Both the position numbers and the translations under genes were made by a program. Of a stretch of 64,000 bases of DNA, positions 56,378 to 64,000 are shown one piece after another (position 1 is the first letter of the stretch; every line of letters begins with the position of its first letter). This stretch comes from Marinagarivorans sp. (GTDB taxonomy: Bacteria > Pseudomonadota > Gammaproteobacteria > Pseudomonadales > Cellvibrionaceae): positions 18,015-82,014 of the forward strand of contig JANQJB010000166.1 in assembly GCA_028281865.1 (NCBI GenBank). Reading direction: 5' to 3'. The notes below the pieces were generated by a model. The model did not search any database, was not told the DNA's origin, and worked only from the letters and a program-made list of their open reading frames with translations.

Positions 56378-57215
56378 TTGCAAAAAAATTATTTAACGTT
56401 TTCCAAGTGACTCTTTTTAACGAAGGGTCGATAAGCATATCAATTAAGCTCGGCAAGATAGCAGCATCGCATTTAAGTGTTTCCATCCTATAACAGTCCC
56501 CCAACTGGTCAACGTATGAACTATCGTTTTCAGAGACATATTGGCATGCCTGCTCACCCATTAACCAGAGCCCTTTAATGTCCATTGCTTTTGAGCGGCT
56601 TTCCAAAAAGGCCGTAATCATTTGCTGTACAGCATCGGGATCGTCAGCCAAAGAAAAACCTTTTGTTGGCGGCCAGTGGATTATTTCCGGCTCTGTCTTT
56701 AATGTTCTCAAACGGTAAAAAGCTAAAATATTTCCTAACAATGCGGTAGTCGGCATTGCTTGCCTAGCTTTTCGACTATCGAGCACCAAAATTCCGTTGT
56801 CGAGCTGCCAAACGCTTATACTAAATTGCAAGGTAGTTTTGCTAGCCCCCTCCGAAACCTGATCCAACAATTGGGAAACTTGTTTTTTCGGGCTTGTGTT
56901 TTCTTTAACAGGCCTTTGTTTTCTGTTCGCGTCGGCTTCCGACAGTAAGTCATCGCTCAAAAATTTATTTTCTATAACTTTGCTGCGCTTCCCTGCCGAA
57001 CCTATTTCGTTTTCTGCGCTAGTTTTACTTGTCGATATGTTCGAATGAAAATTGGAGGAATAATCTTTGCGATTAATATTTTTAAGGAGCAACAGAGTGG
57101 AGGGTAATGCGTCCTTAATTTCTGAACGAGGCGCATACTGCTCTACGCCCATAGCATTTAGATAGTGCATGCGCAAAATTTCGCGCTGATACAAATCTGA
57201 ATTATCTTGTTGCAC
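56364..57215 (-). CDS. HolD-like (DNA polymerase III psi subunit position) protein
   Basis: 283 residues, GTG start. The N-terminus REILRMHYLNAMGVEQYAPR resembles the start of HolD (psi), and it immediately precedes rimI as holD does in many gammaproteobacteria. It is about twice the length of E. coli HolD (137 residues). It has a low-complexity Ser/Lys/Asn-rich middle (about 55-125) and a C-terminal part (SVWQLDNGILVLDSRKARQA) that fits the psi fold loosely. If HolD, it links the chi subunit to the clamp loader. Evidence is mostly position and weak N-terminal similarity. Confidence 0.5.
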   Translation of the reverse strand: MQQDNSDLYQREILRMHYLNAMGVEQYAPRSEIKDALPSTLLLLKNINRKDYSSNFHSNISTSKTSAENEIGSAGKRSKVIENKFLSDDLLSEADANRKQRPVKENTSPKKQVSQLLDQVSEGASKTTLQFSISVWQLDNGILVLDSRKARQAMPTTALLGNILAFYRLRTLKTEPEIIHWPPTKGFSLADDPDAVQQMITAFLESRSKAMDIKGLWLMGEQACQYVSENDSSYVDQLGDCYRMETLKCDAAILPSLIDMLIDPSLKRVTWKTLNNFFANGSD

Positions 57216-57300
57216 GAGTTATCTACACCAGCTAAAAGTATTTTAGGTAACTGTTAAAAAAGAAAATTGTAAGAAATTCTCCATAACCTGACAGCAACCA

Positions 57301-58350
57301 CTAAGACTTGAAATCTAGCATTCGCTTTAACGGCACTAATGCACCATTTGCGATAATAGGCTCCACATGAATTTCATTATACTTATGGTCAAAAACTTCA
57401 AGCATTTGATCAAGCGTATTCATCGCCATCCACGGGCAATTTGCGCAACTCCTGCACGTCGCACCTTCGCCGGCCGTCGGTGCAATGTAAAACATTTTAT
57501 CCGGGCAAGCCTGCTGCATTTTAAAAAAGATACCTTGGTCAGTTGCAACGATAAATTTTTTACTTTTCATTGCTTTTGCAGCCTGAATTAACTGTGAGGT
57601 CGAACCGACAACATCTGCTAATTCCACAACTGACTCCGGTGATTCGGGGTGAACCAAGATTGAAGCCTCAGGGTGGGCAGCTTTTAAATCAAGTAAACCC
57701 TTCGCTTTAAACTCCTCGTGCACAATGCACGAGCCGTCCCACAGCAACATGTCCGCCCCGGTTCGTCGCTTAACATAAGATCCTAGATGCTTGTCGGGAG
57801 CCCACAAGATTTTTTCACCGCGGCTATCAAGGTAATCCACTACGTCCAAAGCAATGCTTGAAGTTACCACCCAATCAGCCCGAGCTTTAACTGCCGCTGA
57901 CGTATTAGCATATACCACAACTGTGCGATCGGGGTGAGCATCACAAAAAGCGGAAAATTCGTCGCTTGGGCAACCGATATCGAGCGAGCAATTGGCCTCA
58001 AGTGTCGGCATAAATACTTGTTTTTCGGGGCTGAGAATCTTTGCAGTTTCACCCATGAATTTAACGCCGGCCACGACCAATGTCTTAGCTTCATGGTCCC
58101 TACCAAAGCGCGCCATTTCAAGTGAATCTGCGACGCACCCTCCCGTTTCCTCCGCCAACGCTTGTATAACCGCCGGTGCGTAGTAATGAGCGACCAACAC
58201 CGCATTATTTCTTGCAAGCAGTTGTTTTATCTCATTTTTTTTCCTCTCAACATCTCTCTCTTCGCGCACCACGGGCGCGCCCAAGTCTTCAAGGTGTACC
58301 TTGACCAACTCGCGGGGAGAGTATGCCTGTATGGGAGCTAAATCATTCAT
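57301..58350 (-). CDS. nadA: Quinolinate synthase A
   Basis: 349 residues from ATG 58350; ATG 58389 and TTG 58401 also exist and none has a clear ribosome-binding site. NadA signatures are complete: [54 protein letters not shown] and the terminal [10 protein letters not shown], supplying the cysteines for the [4Fe-4S] cluster. NadA condenses iminoaspartate with dihydroxyacetone phosphate to quinolinate in NAD synthesis. No nadB or nadC is nearby. Only the start is uncertain. Confidence 0.95.
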   Translation of the reverse strand: MNDLAPIQAYSPRELVKVHLEDLGAPVVREERDVERKKNEIKQLLARNNAVLVAHYYAPAVIQALAEETGGCVADSLEMARFGRDHEAKTLVVAGVKFMGETAKILSPEKQVFMPTLEANCSLDIGCPSDEFSAFCDAHPDRTVVVYANTSAAVKARADWVVTSSIALDVVDYLDSRGEKILWAPDKHLGSYVKRRTGADMLLWDGSCIVHEEFKAKGLLDLKAAHPEASILVHPESPESVVELADVVGSTSQLIQAAKAMKSKKFIVATDQGIFFKMQQACPDKMFYIAPTAGEGATCRSCANCPWMAMNTLDQMLEVFDHKYNEIHVEPIIANGALVPLKRMLDFKS

Positions 58351-58611
58351 ACTGGTTTTAAGCGGTGAAAACCCAACATTATAACGCATCGGCGATGACA
58401 ATAGTTTGGTTACCGCAAATTTTAGATCGAATCAGCCCAAAATGGCTAAAAGCGGCCTAAAACCCGATATACAAGAAACGGTGAAGCATATTCAGACACT
58501 GGCGAGCAGAGGCCAATGAGCATTACCCCTAGTACGCGTTTACTCCATCAGTAAAGCAATCTCAATTGAATTTCGTTGCAAGGCGAATTCCGAAAACCCC
58601 ATCTTCCGCCT

Positions 58612-59025
58612 TTAGGCAATAACAAAATCGATAAGGTTTTCTCCTTGCAAATGCGTTTCCTCGCTAATTTTCCCTGTGCTCTCATATAACTCGAAAACAA
58701 ATTTACATTTTTCATCGCCAAGCGCGGCACACACATAAAAAAAATGCAAACCTTCATTAAATAAAGCGAGTTGATACAATGCTTCAGTCGAACCCATTAT
58801 CCCCGCTATTAACAATTTATGTTCTCCACCAAGTGATTTCAACGCAATGTGACCGTCGCGCACATTTAATTCTTTAAGGTCGTAGTCGCGTTCCCGCTGA
58901 TCAAACCTACTCACTGCATCAATATAAGTCGCATGATCTTCGCGGCTAAAATGCAAAGTAAAAACATAAATATTACTTAAGGCTAAAACCGACACAATTA
59001 CCAGAGGAAAAACAGGAATTTTCAT
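58612..59025 (-). CDS. Small secreted or membrane-anchored protein, unknown
   Basis: 137 residues. An N-terminal hydrophobic segment (about 4-22, PVFPLVIVSVLALSNIYVF) is an anchor or signal. The remaining 115 residues are acidic and soluble, with two Cys (FFYVCAALGDEKCKF) that could form a disulfide. I recognise no family. It is on the same strand as nadA, upstream of it by about 260 nt, and downstream of the third TonB-dependent receptor. No function can be proposed. Confidence 0.6.
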   Translation of the reverse strand: MKIPVFPLVIVSVLALSNIYVFTLHFSREDHATYIDAVSRFDQRERDYDLKELNVRDGHIALKSLGGEHKLLIAGIMGSTEALYQLALFNEGLHFFYVCAALGDEKCKFVFELYESTGKISEETHLQGENLIDFVIA

Positions 59026-59399
59026 CTCATACTCTCTACGAACTATATGATAGCTGAGCCTTTGAGACCGAAAAGATATACTAGATTTATGATAATCATG
59101 TTAAATATAAAATTTTATTAATATCAAAATAATATTATTTCGTGCCAGAATGGCATCGCCTATAACATTAGCTATCTCGAAAGGGAATTATCGAAAACAA
59201 TTAATGAGTTTATTCAAACGAAAATTAGGAAAACGGTCATTCGTATAACAATTAATATAAATGACACAAAAAGCCCGGTCTAGCTGTAAACGTAATGACC
59301 AGACCTTTGAGGAAATAGGTGACCAAAAGAAAATGTCACGACTTGTAAAATAAAACTGTAATTTTTGTGAAGGTTGAGGAGAGTGGCGCCAAAGCGTCT
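59026..59399. other. Intergenic with a weak terminator-like hairpin
   Basis: Read on the minus strand, a GGTCT/AGACC stem (59276-59312 region) is followed by GGG and five T. It could terminate the receptor gene at 59400-61814, but the loop is long and the stem bulged, so this is weak. The rest is AT-rich with no recognised feature. Confidence 0.35.
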
Positions 59400-61814
59400 C
59401 TAAAAATTAATCCGTACACCAAATTCAAGTTCTCGCCCTCTAACCCGATACATACGAGGTCGGTTTTCATCACCAAAATAAGAACTTCTCGCGTTATTAT
59501 CAATATTACTCACGTCAAAAATTAATTTGATCTTTTCGTCCCAATCATACTCAATAAGAAGATTCGTTTCAGAATAATTCTCAAAATATATATCTTCTTC
59601 GAAGGAGTCACCAATCGCATCTAAAAATTCCGTTTCGTAACTATTGTTTAAACGAATATTAAATTTTTGATTCCGATAAACAATTGCAGTTTGCAATTCA
59701 TTTCGAGGTATTGAAGGTAACACTATAATTCTGTCGTTTGCATCAGTTTCAGAATCAGAATAGATCCAGGAAAAATCAACAGAAAAAGGCGCAAGCGATT
59801 GGCTAAGCTCAGAAAAACCCTGTGTAATTCTAAATTTAAATTGGTTCAGTTCACCTTCGGCACCATTCACTGAAGTTTCGCGGCGAAAACCTGCGAATGG
59901 GCCGTCTGCGACAATACTTGATTCATCGACGAGAATATCTTTTTGTGATTCATGAATAAACTCCAAAGAACAAAATCCCGCATCGGAATACTGATAATCG
60001 GCAGAAAGCTCAAAAACGTTAAATGTGAGAGGTCGTAAATTTGGATTGCCTTCGGTGATAAGCCGTTGGCGCGAACTTACCGATCGCGATGGAACTAAGT
60101 CAACATAATCAGGGCGGCGTATGGCTTTTGTGATCGACGAATAAATCGTAAGCTTATCGCTAGCACTATACGCGAAGTGAATACCGGGAAAGAATTCCGT
60201 ATAACTATTCTCGCCTAATTGAGGGCGCGTTTCGACGTAAACACCATTTTCGTCACGTAACACTTCATTGCCAGTAAAATCGTTTTCTGTTCTCTCTACA
60301 CGCACGCCAACTATAGTACGCCATTTATCAAAGAAAAATTCCGACATTAAATATGCCGCGTATATGGATTCCTGAACATCAAATGTAGCGGGATCCGTAC
60401 GCCCGATAGAGCGGGAAAAATTTAATTCAAAGTCTTCGATATTATTGTTTAAAAAAGTACGGAATTGCTCTCTACCTTGGAAACCACTGAACGAATAGCG
60501 CTCACCTAAAAACTCATCGTATGACCACGGGTTTACTACCTGCGCAACATTTAGCCCCCCCTGAACACCGTCATAAATATTAAAAATCTGTGAGGCAGAC
60601 GTATCATTATCCTTGATCTTAATACCTGTCTTCAGTATGCCAGCGCGTGAAAATAGTTGAAAATCCTTCGAAAGGTCAAAACTAAACGTGAGCTTATTTT
60701 CTTCTTCATCAACGATTCGCACGCGCGATTCATCATATTCATAAAGTGTTAAATCATTAACATTCGCATTGGTTAAATTAAAACGTGGAAAATCTTGTTC
60801 GAAATTATTATAAGTAAGATTGGCGTTGCGCAATGTAAATATGCTTCCTTGGCGATCGGGCTCGTCTTCGACAAATTTACTCGCAATTAATCGTGTTTCC
60901 CATTGCCATTGCCCCCTTTCGAATCGCAACCCCGCTGTAAAGCTACTAAGCGTTTCATTTTCGAATCTATCTTGTAAAATACGATTAATTTCACCGCCAG
61001 AAAGCTGGCCTTCGCCCGCACGTGCCTCACTCCACACACCGCTATTCAACTCGTACTCAAGTACACGCCGCAAAAAGTCAACCTCTTCCTTTTCATAGAG
61101 CAGCCGCACGTAACTTGAAAAAGTGTCACTGATTTTATAATCGGCGTTAATGCTGACAAGGAATTCATCTTCGGTAACATCGCTCTTTTCAAACCGAGCA
61201 TTTTCCGGCACATAGTCTTGGTCTAGTGTGCTTGTAGCCGGCAAATTGGGGTCGATATGGTCATCGTCCAGCGACATCCATAGACGATCAATTTCTTCTT
61301 CAGACTCCACCTCCACTTCGTAACTTACCGTTAGAATATAACCAAACCTTTTATCGAAGCTTTGTCCGTAAGTAAGGCTTGCACTCTTGGAAATATCTTC
61401 GGCTTGTTTGTTGTAACTTGTATTGATGTTCAGTCGCGCAGTTTCTTCTTTATTTTCATAACTGGGCCGGAATTCAATTTTAATCGCACCCCCGGTAGTA
61501 TCAGCATCCATATCAGGAGTAGGGACTTTCAATGACTCAAGCGATTTAACTGCTTCCGCCGAAATAGATTCCAACGAGGCCGACGACTTTTGACCATCTA
61601 TTTGAATAGAGTCAAATTTCAAATCAGGCCTGCGCTCAATCGCCTCACTAATGGAGTTATCTTCTACAATGTCGACCGACTCTTCCGACGTCGCGTGGGC
61701 TTCTTGCTCTTCACCATGCGCTTTGCAAGTTATTTGCAGAGGCGCGGCTAGCAGAATTATTTTAATGATGCTCAAACGGGGTATTGCGGCGGTAACTTGC
61801 TTAAAATTGGACAT
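59400..61814 (-). CDS. TonB-dependent receptor-like barrel with a strongly shortened plug
   Basis: 804 residues. The N-terminus is hydrophobic (about 15-32) and should be a signal sequence. The plug region is only about 65 residues (about 50-115): SISEAIERRPDLKFDSIQID, then SAEAVKSLESLKVPTPDMDADTT, then GGAIKIEFRPSYENKEET. Classic plugs are about 110-130 residues with an RG(L/F) core that is missing here. The barrel is normal and long (IYAAYLMSEFFFDKWRTIVG, GNPNLRPLTFNVFELSADYQ) and ends EFGVRINF. No STN domain or sigma/FecR neighbours are present. It may be a passive or partner-dependent channel or a transporter with an unusual plug. Ligand unknown. Confidence 0.82.
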   Translation of the reverse strand: MSNFKQVTAAIPRLSIIKIILLAAPLQITCKAHGEEQEAHATSEESVDIVEDNSISEAIERRPDLKFDSIQIDGQKSSASLESISAEAVKSLESLKVPTPDMDADTTGGAIKIEFRPSYENKEETARLNINTSYNKQAEDISKSASLTYGQSFDKRFGYILTVSYEVEVESEEEIDRLWMSLDDDHIDPNLPATSTLDQDYVPENARFEKSDVTEDEFLVSINADYKISDTFSSYVRLLYEKEEVDFLRRVLEYELNSGVWSEARAGEGQLSGGEINRILQDRFENETLSSFTAGLRFERGQWQWETRLIASKFVEDEPDRQGSIFTLRNANLTYNNFEQDFPRFNLTNANVNDLTLYEYDESRVRIVDEEENKLTFSFDLSKDFQLFSRAGILKTGIKIKDNDTSASQIFNIYDGVQGGLNVAQVVNPWSYDEFLGERYSFSGFQGREQFRTFLNNNIEDFELNFSRSIGRTDPATFDVQESIYAAYLMSEFFFDKWRTIVGVRVERTENDFTGNEVLRDENGVYVETRPQLGENSYTEFFPGIHFAYSASDKLTIYSSITKAIRRPDYVDLVPSRSVSSRQRLITEGNPNLRPLTFNVFELSADYQYSDAGFCSLEFIHESQKDILVDESSIVADGPFAGFRRETSVNGAEGELNQFKFRITQGFSELSQSLAPFSVDFSWIYSDSETDANDRIIVLPSIPRNELQTAIVYRNQKFNIRLNNSYETEFLDAIGDSFEEDIYFENYSETNLLIEYDWDEKIKLIFDVSNIDNNARSSYFGDENRPRMYRVRGRELEFGVRINF

Positions 61815-62031
61815 TTTTTATACATCTATTATTGTACTTATCTATCTACGTCCATCATTATAGAGGATAATAAATGCCTTATCTCTACTGGATATTGGGA
61901 GCGACAAGTCAGAAGGACGGCTTCGAATATTAAAAGAGGGCTACGAGATGGCTGCTGTCTGTGACTATCTCGTTGTAACGAAATAGTGCTTAAAGTGAGT
62001 ACCTCTGCAAAAGATTTACCTATCGCAGACT

Positions 62032-62493
62032 TTATACGAGATTCTTGGTAGCATGATAATAATCCACGGCGCTGCCATCAGATAAGATTTTTTTTACTGG
62101 CTTAAAACCGGAATAGCCAATTTTCTGATAGAAATCATACGATGGAAGAGAAACACTCAATTCAATCGTGCTACAACCCAATTTAATTGCTTGGTTTTCC
62201 AAATGGCGCATAATAGTCGCGCCGATACCTTTTCCCTGCTCTTCCGGATCAATAAAAACACCTAATATTTTATTTCCTAATAATGAACCGGTACCGACTA
62301 GCTTCTCTGAATCATATACAACGACAACTAATCCGTTTTTCATTCTATTGGTTATTTCTTCACACGAGTGAAATTCCAAAAAAAACTTTATAGCTGATTT
62401 CGAGTACGTGGTTCTATAACTCTCGTGTATAGTTCGTTCAATAAGAGAATTTATTATTGCTACCTCATCGGCATTAGCAGCTCTATATTCCAT
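62032..62493 (-). CDS. GNAT-family N-acetyltransferase
   Basis: 153 residues from ATG 62493, with AAGGAG 5-6 nt upstream (the ATG at 62511 is less likely). A GNAT fold is visible: EYRAANADEVAIINSLIE, LVGTGSLLGNKILGVFIDPE, QGKGIGATIMRHLENQAI (acetyl-CoA loop) and LPSYDFYQKIGYSGF. The substrate is unknown. It follows the MepA-like gene by 53 nt on the same strand, so the two may be one transcript. No special feature besides the family fold. Confidence 0.85.
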   Translation of the reverse strand: MEYRAANADEVAIINSLIERTIHESYRTTYSKSAIKFFLEFHSCEEITNRMKNGLVVVVYDSEKLVGTGSLLGNKILGVFIDPEEQGKGIGATIMRHLENQAIKLGCSTIELSVSLPSYDFYQKIGYSGFKPVKKILSDGSAVDYYHATKNLV

Positions 62494-62546
62494 TTTTTCT
62501 CCTTGGGTCATTGGATCCCAACAAGCAGTAGATTGCTTTAATAAAA

Positions 62547-63224
62547 CTATTTTTTACACGGGACGATAAAATCTACATGATAGTGCTCGTCATGCCTTAC
62601 CCATGAACGCTTTTCACTAAATTTGATATTTGACCTTAAGTAACTACCGTATTTAGATTTAAACAAATTTGGCTGCAAAGCAGGATCGAAAATTACTCGC
62701 CATATATCGTAGCCCCTAGCTTTAGACTGCTTATGCAGCGATACAATATGCGCGCCAAGCGCCTCATAATCGATCGAATATTGCTTGTATTTACCGGCGC
62801 TATCAAATTCTATATCGTACCCTAATCTATTTAGCACATTTGTCGGCAAATGGACTGATTTACCCTCCAAATTTACCACCGGCGTCATAAAGTCAACCGA
62901 TAAACCATTTTGATGTGTCTTATGTGGCTTAAATTTGCCTCCTTTTCTAAATCCCGTTTCGGCATATTTAAACACTTTTTTAGGCAAATCTGTTTCTAAA
63001 TCTTTGTATGCCGCAACAACTATTTCTTTAACAGCCGAGTGAACATAAGTTCTTCCCGCTATCTCGGCTAAATTGCTATAGCTAACAAAATTCTTTCCTT
63101 TAGAGGGTAATTTTACGCCGTTTTCTAATCGACCATTGGATGTAGTGCCATAACAGTTACTCTCCGCAGCCTGACACGGAAAACTTAATAAAATCATCAC
63201 TGCAAGCAAATAGTGGGTCCGCAT
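62547..63224 (-). CDS. MepA-like murein endopeptidase (peptidase M74 family)
   Basis: 225 residues with a signal peptide (about 1-19). MepA-type features: SNCYGTTSNGRLENGVKLP, the metal-binding HKTHQNGLSVDFMTPV (HxxxxxxxD) and the closing VRHDEHYHVDFIVPC (HxH). Penicillin-insensitive murein endopeptidases cleave D-Ala-mDAP cross-links in the periplasm with zinc. E. coli MepA is about 274 residues, so this one is shorter, but the metal motifs are kept. The four Cys suggest disulfides. It is probably active, on peptidoglycan or a related peptide. Confidence 0.75.
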   Translation of the reverse strand: MRTHYLLAVMILLSFPCQAAESNCYGTTSNGRLENGVKLPSKGKNFVSYSNLAEIAGRTYVHSAVKEIVVAAYKDLETDLPKKVFKYAETGFRKGGKFKPHKTHQNGLSVDFMTPVVNLEGKSVHLPTNVLNRLGYDIEFDSAGKYKQYSIDYEALGAHIVSLHKQSKARGYDIWRVIFDPALQPNLFKSKYGSYLRSNIKFSEKRSWVRHDEHYHVDFIVPCKK

Positions 63225-63277
63225 TTAAGTACTTTTTCACTATGTTTTTTATATAGACATCGTACTAAGCAAGTTTG

Positions 63278-63640
63278 TTAGGAGACTCTTAATTTAGGCA
63301 GAATGAACGCCACGCCGGAAAAAAGCACAGTGAGTATACCTGCCAATGGCCAATATGCCATCCATTGTATAGGTAATCCAGAAGAGTCTGACGGTAATAA
63401 CCAAAGGCTAGCGATTAAAAGTAGTGCTAATGATGCGCCGGCAAAACCTGCATGAGCAACCGTCGAACTAGGCTTAGCCAAAAATAGGAATGCGAACCAG
63501 CAGAAATAAGGGGCGGTATAAAACAATACACCACCAAATAGCACTCCAACGAATCCACTTACATCTTGGTGTTTCGCAAAGGCTGTCAAAACTAAAGCGA
63601 AGAATATCGGGATTAAGAGATGAAAAGCTGCGACTTTAAT
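63278..63640 (-). CDS. Small four-helix membrane protein, possible ATT start
   Basis: 120 residues if translation starts at ATT 63640. That codon has AGGAG at 63649-63653 with an 8-nt gap, and the added N-terminus (IKVAAFHLLIPIFFALVLTA) forms a first membrane helix. The first standard start is TTG 63589 (103 residues), without a ribosome-binding site and in the middle of that helix. No ATG or GTG is available upstream of 63589 before an in-frame stop. Further helices are VGVLFGGVLFYTAPYFCWF, GASLALLLIASLWLL and AGILTVLFSGVAFIL. No family recognised. It lies 53 nt upstream of the MepA-like gene on the same strand. Confidence 0.55.
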   Translation of the reverse strand: MKVAAFHLLIPIFFALVLTAFAKHQDVSGFVGVLFGGVLFYTAPYFCWFAFLFLAKPSSTVAHAGFAGASLALLLIASLWLLPSDSSGLPIQWMAYWPLAGILTVLFSGVAFILPKLRVS

Positions 63641-63873
63641 TGGACTTACTCCTCGCGCTTACAGGCGTGAAATACTTACAATAAGAAACGAGCAGAAAAT
63701 ATTTCAAGTGGATCGTGATATTACACTATTTAACTAATACACTGAAATTCCGCTTTTACAAAAGCTATTACTTTTTTGTAGTCACAAGATTATTTCTGAG
63801 TAAACCACAGCCGCAGTAAATTGCTTCATTTGTAACTTAAACATCACACTCATTACTGTCCCACGAAAGCTGA

Positions 63874-64000
63874 GAGACAGGGATTGGGGATTGTTTTCAA
63901 GACCGTCGCGCGCGGGATGACCTCCATGGAAGGTGGAAATACTGAAAGTGCAACGGTCCGGCGTTCCGGGAGCACTCTTTCAGTGATCGCGCGATCGAGC
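63874..64000. repeat. Second copy of palindromic element A, reverse orientation, split by a nested insertion and cut by window edge
   Basis: 63874-63917 matches the reverse complement of 35737-35780 at 42 of 44 positions, and 63986-64000 matches the reverse complement of 35722-35736 at 15 of 15. Between them a 68-nt insertion (63918-63985) sits exactly between bases equivalent to 35737 and 35736, without base loss. The insertion has its own near-palindrome ACCTCCATGGAAGGT (63920-63934) and an imperfect inverted repeat (63941-63951 with 63972-63984). The rest of the element lies beyond the window. Confidence 0.9.

Noticed and set aside
58442..58519. 25-residue frame beginning MAKSGLKPDIQ upstream of nadA
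   Set aside because: Short, no ribosome-binding site, opposite strand to nadA; no independent support.
1..64000. tRNA, rRNA or intact insertion sequence
   Set aside because: None could be recognised; the only transposase-like gene is damaged and has no terminal repeats directly beside it.

Overview
The window looks like a chromosomal stretch from a marine, polysaccharide-degrading gammaproteobacterium close to the Cellvibrionaceae (Teredinibacter, Saccharophagus, Agarilytica type). This is inferred from gene content: three TonB-dependent receptors, two FecI/FecR surface-signalling pairs, a Reg_prop hybrid two-component sensor, a sulfatase, a GH27 enzyme, malectin/PA14/DUF1080 proteins, together with gammaproteobacterial psp, nadA, rimI, srkA and kdkA genes. 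No rRNA, tRNA or CRISPR was seen, and no intact mobile element.

Layout. 1-11.2 kb (minus strand): a redox and carbohydrate block. It holds an edge-truncated di-haem cytochrome c peroxidase, a FixH/YtkA-like protein, a 2808-residue secreted protein, a DUF1080 lipoprotein and a Dabb protein. The giant protein combines four malectin modules, 28 thrombospondin type-3-like repeats, PA14, an intact galactose/glyoxal-oxidase site, two further propellers and a di-haem cytochrome domain. 12-15.2 kb: a LytS/LytTR two-component pair and a methyltransferase. 15.4-24 kb: ECF sigma, FecR and a siderophore-type receptor, convergent with a 1303-residue hybrid sensor/regulator. 24.3-30.3 kb: an AraC regulator, a 1229-residue cytochrome c/PA14/propeller/DUF1080 fusion and a decayed REP-associated transposase. 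30.8-33.8 kb: pspABC with divergent pspF. 34-38 kb: a GH27 lipoprotein, two large palindromic elements, a DUF3301 protein and a YdjM-like membrane protein. 38.1-43.3 kb: a second sigma/FecR/receptor set. 43.5-48.2 kb: SrkA kinase, a transglutaminase/TPR protein, a glycosyltransferase and KdkA. 48.3-55.1 kb: a PsiF-like small protein, a sulfatase, PAS-AraC, SDR and LuxR-type proteins and an SMP-30-like lactonase. 55.4-63.6 kb: rimI with a HolD-like gene, nadA, a third receptor with a very small plug, a GNAT enzyme, a MepA-like endopeptidase and small membrane proteins.

How the genes may work together (inference). Two loci combine sugar-binding modules, redox centres and DUF1080 (3-keto-sugar hydrolase) domains, which suggests extracellular oxidative attack on carbohydrates. 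In the giant protein a copper-radical oxidase, which yields H2O2, shares a chain with a di-haem peroxidase-like domain that could take electrons from or to peroxide. A stand-alone di-haem peroxidase sits directly downstream.

The best candidates for undescribed biology are the oxidase-peroxidase megaprotein and a family of palindromic intergenic elements. One palindrome has 30/30 perfect arms. A second copy at the right edge is split by a 68-bp nested insertion. Several elements share a TACATGGATGTA-like core, and a transposase with a damaged HUH motif lies in the same window.
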